Shown here: piece by piece, positions 57,183 through 64,000 of the stretch
Layout of the letters: each line of letters opens with the position of its first letter
Position numbering within the stretch: the first letter of the stretch is position 1
NCBI RefSeq assembly: GCF_001517405.1
Contig: NZ_LN907827.1
Span: forward strand, 1,184,587-1,248,586
Direction: 5' to 3'
DNA from: Duffyella gerundensis
GTDB taxonomy: Bacteria > Pseudomonadota > Gammaproteobacteria > Enterobacterales > Enterobacteriaceae
DNA length: 64,000 bases
The notes under the pieces: model-generated
The model's input: only the letters and a program-made list of their open reading frames with translations
The model's database searches: none
What the model was told of the DNA's origin: nothing
Translations under genes and position numbers: made by a program

Positions 57183-58238
57183 ATGAACTATCAAAACGAT
57201 GACTTGCGTATCAAGGAGATAAAAGAACTTCTTCCTCCTGTTGCGTTGCTTGAAAAATTTCCCGCGTCTGATAAAGCGGCCGAAACCGTGGCGCAATCGC
57301 GACAGGCAATTCACAATATTCTGCAAAAACAGGACGATCGCCTGCTGGTGGTAATCGGTCCCTGTTCTATTCACGATACCGAGGCGGCGAAGGAGTATGG
57401 CGCGCGCCTGCTCGCACTGCGCGAGGCGCTGCGGGGCGAACTGGAAATCGTCATGCGGGTCTATTTTGAAAAACCCCGTACCACCGTTGGCTGGAAAGGG
57501 CTGATCAACGATCCTTACATGGACGGCAGTTTTCAGATTAATGATGGCCTGCGCATCGCGCGTAAGCTGCTGCTTGATATCAACGACAGCGGCCTGCCGG
57601 CAGCGGGCGAATTTCTGGATATGATCACGCCGCAGTATCTGGCCGATCTGATGAGTTGGGGTGCAATTGGCGCACGCACCACCGAATCACAGGTGCACCG
57701 TGAGCTCTCTTCTGGCCTCTCCTGTCCGGTAGGCTTTAAAAACGGCACCGACGGCACCATCAAGGTCGCTATCGACGCCATTGGCGCCGCCAGCGCGCCG
57801 CACTGCTTTCTTTCAGTGACCAAATATGGTCATTCGGCGATTGTGGAAACCCGCGGTAATGGCGATTGCCACATCATTCTGCGCGGCGGCAAAGAGCCAA
57901 ACTACAGCGCCTCTCACGTTGAAGCGGTGAAAGCGGGCCTGGAAAAAGCGGGCCTGCCGGCGCAGATCATGATCGACTTCAGCCATGCCAACAGCAGCAA
58001 GCAGTATCAGAAGCAGCTAACCGTTGCTGAAGATGTGGCGCAGCAAATTGCGGGCGGTGAGCAGGCGATTATGGGCGTAATGATCGAGAGCCATCTGGTT
58101 GAAGGTAATCAGAGCCTGGAGAGCGGTGAACCGCTGGTCTACGGTAAAAGCGTGACCGATGCCTGTATTGGCTGGCAGGATACGGAAAACGTACTGCGTC
58201 AGCTGGCGCAGGCGGTGAAGCAGCGTCGGGAAGGATAA
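57183..58238 (+). CDS. aroG: 3-deoxy-7-phosphoheptulonate synthase, Phe-sensitive
   Basis: First enzyme of the shikimate pathway, joining phosphoenolpyruvate and erythrose-4-P. 351 residues from the ATG at 57183, which matches the E. coli start MNYQNDDLRI; the frame from 57132 is rejected. Active-site motifs VVIGPCSIHD, KPRTTVGWKG, GARTTESQVHRE and IDFSHANSSKQ are intact. It closely resembles AroG rather than AroF or AroH; the Phe regulation is inferred from that. Convergent with gpmA. Confidence 0.97.
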   Translation: MNYQNDDLRIKEIKELLPPVALLEKFPASDKAAETVAQSRQAIHNILQKQDDRLLVVIGPCSIHDTEAAKEYGARLLALREALRGELEIVMRVYFEKPRTTVGWKGLINDPYMDGSFQINDGLRIARKLLLDINDSGLPAAGEFLDMITPQYLADLMSWGAIGARTTESQVHRELSSGLSCPVGFKNGTDGTIKVAIDAIGAASAPHCFLSVTKYGHSAIVETRGNGDCHIILRGGKEPNYSASHVEAVKAGLEKAGLPAQIMIDFSHANSSKQYQKQLTVAEDVAQQIAGGEQAIMGVMIESHLVEGNQSLESGEPLVYGKSVTDACIGWQDTENVLRQLAQAVKQRREG

Positions 58239-58251
58239 ACAGACGGGCGTT

Positions 58252-58278
58252 AAAAAGCGGTTGCCGGATGGCAACCGC
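58252..58278 (-). terminator. Terminator of gpmA
   Basis: Stem GCGGTTGCC/GGCAACCGC with a 4-nt loop, followed on the minus strand by five T. It lies between the convergent gpmA and aroG ends; on the plus strand no T-tract follows. Confidence 0.85.
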
Positions 58279-58286
58279 CAGATCAA

Positions 58287-59039
58287 TTACTTCGCTTTAC
58301 CCTGATTCGCAACCGCTGCAGCGCGCGCAGCAATTTCGTCGGCATCGCCAAGATAGTAGTGCTTGATCGGTTTGAAGTTTTCGTCGAACTCATACACCAA
58401 CGGCACGCCGGTTGGGATGTTCAGCTCAAGAATCTCTTCTTCGCTCATATCATCAAGATATTTCACCAGCGCACGCAGTGAGTTGCCGTGTGCCGCGATG
58501 ATCACTTTCTCACCGCTTTTCAGACGTGGCAGAATCGTTTCGTTCCAGTATGGCAGAACGCGATCGATAGTCAGCGCCAGGCTTTCGGTGGTTGGCAGCT
58601 GCTCAGCGCTGAGGTTAGCGTAGCGCGGGTCGTGGCCAGGGAAACGTTCGTCTCCGCGATCCAGTTCCGGTGGCGTGACCGCGAAACCACGGCGCCACTG
58701 TTTAACCTGCTCATCGCCATATTTATCAGCGGTTTCAGCTTTGTTCAGACCCTGCAGCGCACCGTAATGACGCTCGTTCAGACGCCAGGATTTTTCAACC
58801 GGCAGCCATGCCTGATCCAGTTCGTCGAGGATGTTCCACAGCGTATGGATAGCGCGCTTCAGTACCGAGGTGTAGGCGAAATCAAAGGTAAAACCTTCTT
58901 TTTTCAGCAGTTGACCCGCGGCTTTGGCTTCAGTGCGGCCTTTGTCAGAGAGATCAACATCATACCAACCGGTAAAGCGGTTTTCGTTATTCCATTGGCT
59001 TTCGCCGTGACGAACCAGAACCAGCTTAGTTACAGCCAT
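58287..59039 (-). CDS. gpmA: 2,3-bisphosphoglycerate-dependent phosphoglycerate mutase
   Basis: A 250-residue glycolytic enzyme, same length as E. coli. The phosphohistidine is in [18 protein letters not shown] near residue 11, and the second catalytic His in [15 protein letters not shown]. It interconverts 3- and 2-phosphoglycerate. It has its own 143-bp upstream gap and precedes no other gene on its strand. In E. coli gpmA is Fur-linked; no Fur box was placed here. Confidence 0.98.
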   Translation of the reverse strand: MAVTKLVLVRHGESQWNNENRFTGWYDVDLSDKGRTEAKAAGQLLKKEGFTFDFAYTSVLKRAIHTLWNILDELDQAWLPVEKSWRLNERHYGALQGLNKAETADKYGDEQVKQWRRGFAVTPPELDRGDERFPGHDPRYANLSAEQLPTTESLALTIDRVLPYWNETILPRLKSGEKVIIAAHGNSLRALVKYLDDMSEEEILELNIPTGVPLVYEFDENFKPIKHYYLGDADEIAARAAAVANQGKAK

Positions 59040-59182
59040 AGCTTCACTCCTTAATACTTGACGTTTCTATGATAACAGCACCGCCGGCAGAGCCTGCCCG
59101 ACAATGTTCCTGCCCGTTACCATAGCTGAAATATGCGCAAGGCGTAAGACTGTCGCCAACGCAGTGCGCGTTTTTCAACCCG

Positions 59183-60211
59183 TTAACCGATCGCGATCAA
59201 TTGATAGACGGTTTCTGCCTGGTACTGTTGACCTGGCTTCAGCCAGCAATCAGGTTGCGGCCACTCGGCATGATTCGGCGAATCTGGCAGAAATTCACTC
59301 TCCAGCGCGATGCCCTGATGCGCGGCATACTGCCCCTGTTCACGTGCTGGCGTACCGGCCAGATAATTGCCGCTGTAAAACTGCAGCGCGGGTGCCGAGG
59401 TGTGCACGCGTAGCTGCAACTTGCCATCCGCAGAAGTGAGCTGCGCGGCGGTCTGGCTGACATCGCCGGCGCTGTCGAGCAGAAAGGCGTGATCGTAGCC
59501 TTTAACCCGGCGCTGATGCTCATCCTGCAGGAAATCGGTAGCGATAATTTTGCCATCGCGGAAATCGAAGCTGCTGTCAGCCACCGGCTGCAGGCCGCCA
59601 TCAGGAATGCCGCTCTCATCAACCGGCAGATAGTGCGCGGCGTGCAGCTGCAGCTGATGCTGACGCGCGTCACCGTGCTCAGCATCAAGATTGAAGTAGG
59701 CGTGATTGGTCAGGTTAACCGGGCAGGGCCGATCGACGGTAGCCTGATAGTGAATGCTGAGCCGATTTTCATCATCCAGCCGGTACCAGAGATCGACCAA
59801 CAAATTACCCGGATAGCCCTGATCGCCATCTGGCGAATCCAGACGATAGTGCACTTCGCTGTCGCTCTGGCTGACAATCTGCCAGCGACGGCGATCGAAC
59901 CCTTCCGGGCCGCCGTGCAGCTGATGCGGGCCCTGATTGGCGATCAGCTGAATATTTTCCTGCTCCAGACGCGCATTGGCGATGCGATTGGCATAGCGGC
60001 CTACCGTCGCGCCAAGATAGGCGGTCTGTTCCAGGTAATCAGAAGGGGTGGCGCAGCCGAGCAGCGCTTCGCGCACCTTGCCATCCTGCATCGGCACGCG
60101 GGCCGACAGCCAGGTGGCGCCCCAGTCCATAAACGTTGCAACCATGCCGTTACGGTTGCGCAGCACCGTGATGTGCCATGGCTGGCCATCGGGTGCATGA
60201 GAATTTAGCAT
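59183..60211 (-). CDS. galM: Aldose 1-epimerase (galactose mutarotase)
   Basis: Interconverts beta- and alpha-D-galactose so GalK can use it. 342 residues (E. coli 346). The catalytic His lies in [11 protein letters not shown], another active-site His in [14 protein letters not shown], and the Glu in [13 protein letters not shown]. Last gene of galTKM; its ATG overlaps the end of galK by 7 bp. Confidence 0.97.
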   Translation of the reverse strand: MLNSHAPDGQPWHITVLRNRNGMVATFMDWGATWLSARVPMQDGKVREALLGCATPSDYLEQTAYLGATVGRYANRIANARLEQENIQLIANQGPHQLHGGPEGFDRRRWQIVSQSDSEVHYRLDSPDGDQGYPGNLLVDLWYRLDDENRLSIHYQATVDRPCPVNLTNHAYFNLDAEHGDARQHQLQLHAAHYLPVDESGIPDGGLQPVADSSFDFRDGKIIATDFLQDEHQRRVKGYDHAFLLDSAGDVSQTAAQLTSADGKLQLRVHTSAPALQFYSGNYLAGTPAREQGQYAAHQGIALESEFLPDSPNHAEWPQPDCWLKPGQQYQAETVYQLIAIG

Positions 60212-61353
60212 TGGCCCGCTCCTGCTGACGCTTTACAGACGTAGAAGGTCTCTTTGATGCCGGTTTTCGCTTCATACTGTGCGGCCACTGCAGCTTTCAC
60301 GCCTTCCACCAGCTCTTCCGGCATCAGCGCCACTACACAACCGCCGAAACCCCCGCCGGTCATGCGCACGCCGCCGCGATCGCCGATTTCCGCTTTCACA
60401 ATCTCAACCAGCGTATCCACCGGCGGCACGGTGATTTCGAAATCGTCGCGCATTGAGGCGTGCGATTCCGCCATCAGTTCGCCCATACGTTTCAGATCGC
60501 CTTTGCTCAGCGCGTCGGCCGCTTCCAGCGTGCGCGCGTTCTCGGTCAGCACGTGACGCACGCGTTTGGCAACGTCGGCGTCCAGCTCATTTTCCACCGC
60601 TTTAAACTGATTGATATCGACGTCGCGCAGCGCAGGCTGCGAGAAGAAGCGGGCACCGGTTTCGCACTGCTGGCGACGCGTATTGTATTCACTGCCCACC
60701 AGGCTGCGACGGAAGTTGGTGTTGATGATCACCACGGCAACGTTGTCCGGCATTGGCACCGGGCGCGTACCCAGCGTGCGGCAGTCGAGCAGCATCGCGT
60801 GATCCTGTTTGCCCAGCGCGGAGATCAGCTGATCCATGATGCCGCAGTTACAACCGACAAACTGGTTTTCCGCTTCCTGGCCATTCACCGCCACCGCCGC
60901 GCCGTCAATCGGCAGGTGCCACAGCTGTTGCAGAACGGTACCCACCGCCACTTCCAGCGAGGCGGAGGAGCTCAGACCGGCACCCTGCGGCACGTCGCCA
61001 CTGATCACCATGTCCACACCGCCAACTTCCGGGCAGCGCTGCTGCATATGTTTCACCACGCCGCGCACGTAGTTGGCCCACATTGGCTCCGGCAGGCTGA
61101 GAATCGGTTCATCCAGCGAGAAGTGATCCTGCTGATTGTCGTAATCCACGGCGATAACGCGCACCTGGCGATCGTCGCGTTTCGCGCAGCTGATCACCGT
61201 CTGATAATCGATAGCGCAAGGCAACACAAAACCGTCGTTGTAATCGGTGTGCTCGCCAATCAGGTTCACGCGGCCCGGCGCCTGAATAGTGTGGGTTGGC
61301 TGATAGCCAAACTGCTCGTTAAAAATATCGTTGGTCAGGGTCTTTAAGCTCAT
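60205..61353 (-). CDS. galK: Galactokinase
   Basis: Phosphorylates galactose at C1. 382 residues from the ATG at 61353, the E. coli length; a GTG two codons upstream (61359) is less likely. GHMP-kinase motifs: galactose signature [19 protein letters not shown], the ATP loop [14 protein letters not shown], and the C-terminal MTGGGFGGC. It starts 6 bp after the galT stop and overlaps galM at its end. Confidence 0.97.
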   Translation of the reverse strand: MSLKTLTNDIFNEQFGYQPTHTIQAPGRVNLIGEHTDYNDGFVLPCAIDYQTVISCAKRDDRQVRVIAVDYDNQQDHFSLDEPILSLPEPMWANYVRGVVKHMQQRCPEVGGVDMVISGDVPQGAGLSSSASLEVAVGTVLQQLWHLPIDGAAVAVNGQEAENQFVGCNCGIMDQLISALGKQDHAMLLDCRTLGTRPVPMPDNVAVVIINTNFRRSLVGSEYNTRRQQCETGARFFSQPALRDVDINQFKAVENELDADVAKRVRHVLTENARTLEAADALSKGDLKRMGELMAESHASMRDDFEITVPPVDTLVEIVKAEIGDRGGVRMTGGGFGGCVVALMPEELVEGVKAAVAAQYEAKTGIKETFYVCKASAGAGQC

Positions 61354-61359
61354 GGTCAC

Positions 61360-62400
61360 TCAGGCCTCGCGGAAGTGCAGATCGCTGACGGAACGCAGGC
61401 GCTCAGCTGCCTGCTCCGCCGTTAAATCACGTTGGGTTTCGGCCAGCATTTCATAGCCAACCATAAATTTACGCACCGTTGCTGAACGCAGCAGCGGCGG
61501 ATAGAAATGGGCATGCAGCTGCCAGTGCTCGTTCTCTTCGCCGTTGAAGGGCGCGCCGTGCCAGCCCATGGAGTAGGGGAATGAACACTGGAACAGGTTG
61601 TCGTAGCGGCTGGTCAGCTTTTTCAGCGCCAGCGCCAGATCGGTGCGCTGCTCAGCGGTGAGATCGGTCAGGCGCAGAATGTGGCTTTTCGGCAGCAGAA
61701 TGGTTTCAAACGGCCACGCCGCCCACCACGGCACCACGGCCAGCCAGTGATCGGTTTCCACCACGGTGCGGCTGCCGTCGGCCAGCTCGCGCGCGGCATA
61801 ATCCACCAGCATTGGGCTGTTGTGTTGGGCAAAATAGGCCCGCTGCAGATCGTCTTCACGCTGCGCTTCGTTAGGCAGGAAGCTGTTCGCCCACACCTGG
61901 CCGTGTGGATGGGGATTGGAACAGCCCATCGCGGCGCCTTTGTTTTCAAATACCTGCACCCAGGGATAGTGCTGACCCAGTTCGGCGGTCTGCTCCTGCC
62001 AGGTGCGCACCACTTCAGCCAGCGCGCTCAGCGTCAGTTCCGGCAGGGTTTTGCTGTGATCCGGCGAAAAGCAGATTACGCGGCTGGTACCACGTGCGCT
62101 TTCACAACGCATCAGCGGATCGCTGCTCTGTGGCGCATCCGGCGTATCGGTCATCAGCGCGGCAAAATCATTGGTAAACACGTAGGTGCCGCTGTACTGC
62201 GGATTGGTGTCACCGGTGACGCGGGTATTGCCCGGACAGAGGAAGCAGTCAGGATCGTGCGTTGGCAGCTGATTCTGCGACGGCGTTTCCTGAGCACCCT
62301 GCCACGGACGTTTGGCGCGGTGCGGAGAGACCAGCACCCACTGGTCAGATAACGGGTTATAACGGCGATGCGGATGATCGACCGGATTAAATTTTTCCAT
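61360..62400 (-). CDS. galT: Galactose-1-phosphate uridylyltransferase
   Basis: Exchanges UMP between UDP-glucose and galactose-1-P. 346 residues (E. coli 348). The catalytic HPHPH-type motif is NPHPHGQVW, with zinc ligands in DCFLCPGN and a His further on. Here it is the first gene of the gal operon, because galE, which leads the operon in E. coli, is absent from the window. The ATG at 62400 follows CCAGGATTTCTC. Confidence 0.97.
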   Translation of the reverse strand: MEKFNPVDHPHRRYNPLSDQWVLVSPHRAKRPWQGAQETPSQNQLPTHDPDCFLCPGNTRVTGDTNPQYSGTYVFTNDFAALMTDTPDAPQSSDPLMRCESARGTSRVICFSPDHSKTLPELTLSALAEVVRTWQEQTAELGQHYPWVQVFENKGAAMGCSNPHPHGQVWANSFLPNEAQREDDLQRAYFAQHNSPMLVDYAARELADGSRTVVETDHWLAVVPWWAAWPFETILLPKSHILRLTDLTAEQRTDLALALKKLTSRYDNLFQCSFPYSMGWHGAPFNGEENEHWQLHAHFYPPLLRSATVRKFMVGYEMLAETQRDLTAEQAAERLRSVSDLHFREA

Positions 62401-62488
62401 GAGAAATCCTGGTAACGAGCCAACTTGAGAATTATTAGGGTAAACGTAGCACAGCTATTGCCACGAAAGCGTGATCAAGCCTGGATAA

Positions 62489-62504
62489 ATGGAATCGTTT
62501 ACAC
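62489..62504. promoter_or_regulatory. GalR/GalS operator, proximal
   Basis: Matches the GTGKAANCGNTTMCAC consensus at 15 of 16 positions. Centred about 96 bp upstream of the galT start. Confidence 0.8.
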
Positions 62505-62576
62505 AAGCTTTAATTTCTCAGAAAGAGCGATTTCAGGCTTATTCCTGGTATCTTGCGATGAGAAGCACGGAGAAAA

Positions 62577-62592
62577 GTGGTAGCGTTTACAT
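62577..62592. promoter_or_regulatory. GalR/GalS operator, distal
   Basis: Matches the GalR/GalS consensus at 14 of 16 positions. Its centre is 88 bp from the proximal site, close to eight helical turns, which would permit a repression loop like that of E. coli gal. Confidence 0.7.
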
Positions 62593-62621
62593 GGCGACTG
62601 GCCATGTTAAATCGCACCGCC

Positions 62622-62646
62622 GGAAAAGCAGCGGGCCGTAGCCCGC
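62622..62646 (-). terminator. Probable terminator of modF
   Basis: A 6-bp GC stem GCGGGC/GCCCGC with a 4-nt loop, 4 bp beyond the modF stop on the minus strand, followed by TGCTTTTCC. Confidence 0.55.
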
Positions 62647-62650
62647 CGGA

Positions 62651-64000
62651 TCAGCGAATTTTCTCCTGCTGATAACGGTAGCGCTCACCCTCTGCGATAA
62701 AGCTCAGACGATGGGTGATGCAACCAGGCGCATCTTCCGCATGGTGAGAGACAAACAGCAGTTGCGTGGCGCCTTCGCCAATCAGCACGTCGATAAACCG
62801 GCGCACCAGCTGGCGATTAATCGGATCCAGTCCCTGTAGCGGTTCATCCAGAATCAGCAGCGTTGGATGCTTTACCAGCGCGCGTGCAATCAGCACCAGC
62901 CGCTGTTGGCCCCACGACAGGCTGTGAAAGGGTGCATCGCCAAGTGTCTGCATGCCCAGCAGCGCCAGCCATTGATTACTCAGCGCCACCTGGCGATCGG
63001 AAACCGCATTGTAGAGGCCAATCGAATCAAAATAGCCGGAGAGCACTACATGGCGAACGCTGACGCTGACCCGATAATCGAGATGCAGGCTGCTGCTGAC
63101 GTAGCCGATGTGCTGCTTGATATCCCAGATGGTCTCGCCACTGCCGCGACGCACGCCAAACAGCGTAAGGTCGTTGCTGTAACCCTGCGGATGATCGCCG
63201 GTGACCAGGCTCAGCAGGGTGGATTTACCGGCGCCATTGGGGCCGGTAATCTGCCAGTGCTCACCGGCATTCACCTGCCAGCTGAGCTGATGCAGCACCG
63301 GACGATCGTTATAAGCCACCACGCCGTCGCGCAACACGATGCGCGGCGTCTCTGTGGCGAGGGCATTAAGTGGCGTCAAATCCGCTTCCGGCAGGGTCAT
63401 GCCCATCAACTGCTCACTGTGAGCCAGCTGCGCCACCAGCGCTTCGGCCAGAATAGCCTCGCGCGCACCAACGTGGGTCAGGGTGCATTCGGCCAGCACG
63501 CCAACCTGCTGCACAAACGGCGGAATATCATCGAACCGGTTAAGCACCAGCACCAGCGTATAACCCTGCTCGCTGAGCCTGGCCAGTAGCTCAGCCAGAT
63601 TTTCACGCGAACGCTGATCGAGGCCATCAAATGGCTCATCGAGAATCAGCAGGTCGGGCTGCGCCATCAGCGCCTGACAGAGCAGCGTTTTGCGGGTCTC
63701 GCCGGTTGAAAGATATTTAAAGCGTCTGGTCAGCAGAGACGTAATGCCGAACAGGCTGGCCAGTTGCTCACAGCGCGCTGCATCTTTTACTTCCGCCTGA
63801 ATAACTTCAGATGCCAGCAGGCCGGTATCCTCTTCGCCTTCGCTGACCATATCGGTGTTATTACGCTGCCACTCTTCACTGACCAGCTGTTGCAGCTGCT
63901 CCAGCGATAAACGCACCGGACGCTGAAAATCGCTGCGCACCTCGCCATGCATCGCGGTCAGCTCACCAGAAAGCGCTCGCGCCAGCGAGGATTTACCACT
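62651..64000 (-). CDS. modF: ModF, tandem-ATPase ABC protein, 5' end missing
   Basis: At least 449 residues are encoded before the window end; the reading frame continues past 64000 without a start (E. coli ModF 490). Two ABC ATPase domains are visible. The first has its Walker A partly at the edge (SGKSSLARAL), signature LSTGETRKTLLCQALM and Walker B LLILDEPFDGLD. The second has GPNGAGKSTLLSLV, LSWGQQRLVLIARAL and LLILDEPLQGLD. E. coli modF follows the molybdate regulator modE, but a direct role in transport is unproved. No membrane partner is encoded in the window. Confidence 0.95.
   Translation of the reverse strand, partial: SGKSSLARALSGELTAMHGEVRSDFQRPVRLSLEQLQQLVSEEWQRNNTDMVSEGEEDTGLLASEVIQAEVKDAARCEQLASLFGITSLLTRRFKYLSTGETRKTLLCQALMAQPDLLILDEPFDGLDQRSRENLAELLARLSEQGYTLVLVLNRFDDIPPFVQQVGVLAECTLTHVGAREAILAEALVAQLAHSEQLMGMTLPEADLTPLNALATETPRIVLRDGVVAYNDRPVLHQLSWQVNAGEHWQITGPNGAGKSTLLSLVTGDHPQGYSNDLTLFGVRRGSGETIWDIKQHIGYVSSSLHLDYRVSVSVRHVVLSGYFDSIGLYNAVSDRQVALSNQWLALLGMQTLGDAPFHSLSWGQQRLVLIARALVKHPTLLILDEPLQGLDPINRQLVRRFIDVLIGEGATQLLFVSHHAEDAPGCITHRLSFIAEGERYRYQQEKIR

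Overview
The window is a chromosomal segment of an enterobacterium (Gammaproteobacteria, Enterobacterales). Proteins and gene order closely follow the Escherichia coli segment that runs from the metT/asnB region to modF. The pattern of losses and gains (no chiPQ, kdp, potE-speF, dtpD, mngAB, ybgE or galE; an added 5-oxoproline transporter/pcp pair and an Ada-AlkA fusion) suggests the Erwiniaceae (Pantoea/Erwinia-like). That family assignment is inference from gene content and was not tested by a search. No insertion sequence, prophage, integrase or CRISPR array was seen.

Layout. 1-2,200: 5' part of a tRNA-Met gene with its promoter, then asnB. 2,200-8,660: nagD, nagC, nagA and nagB facing nagE across two NagC-type operators and a CRP-type site (N-acetylglucosamine uptake and breakdown). 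8,770-16,260: glnS, a small NTF2-like protein of unknown role, fur, fldA, ybfE, ybfF, then the divergent seqA-pgm pair. 16,400-19,950: ybfA, a full-length TudS-DUF1722 protein (tRNA 4-thiouridine desulfidase type) beside photolyase phrB, and ybgI. 19,990-25,670: a pyroglutamate operon (pxpBCA, two-part DUF969/DUF979 transporter, pcp) ending in nei. 25,690-37,320: gltA facing sdhCDAB-sucABCD, the TCA core. 37,950-40,830: cydABX oxidase. 41,090-46,820: ybgC-tolQRAB-pal-cpoB envelope operon.

46,900-47,580 holds three identical tRNA-Lys genes. The second and third are each followed by a near-identical 138-bp unit that ends in a copy of the tRNA-Lys 3' end and carries a tRNA-like T arm whose loop is split by 63 nt of mini-hairpins. 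This is the least explained structure in the window. It is followed by an accessory alkylation-repair pair (Ada-AlkA fusion and a divergent methyltransferase with a long inverted repeat between them), then nadA-pnuC.

51,820-56,900: zitB is the last gene of an unusual unit in which an EvgA-like regulator, an EvgS-like phosphorelay kinase and the zinc exporter overlap one another; ybgS lies upstream. 57,180-64,000: aroG, gpmA, a galTKM operon without galE but with two GalR/GalS-type operators, and modF, which runs off the window end.

Most genes are conserved housekeeping functions. The parts most worth a second look are the tRNA-Lys repeat units, the two-component system coupled to zitB, the alkylation-repair pair, and the pyroglutamate operon.
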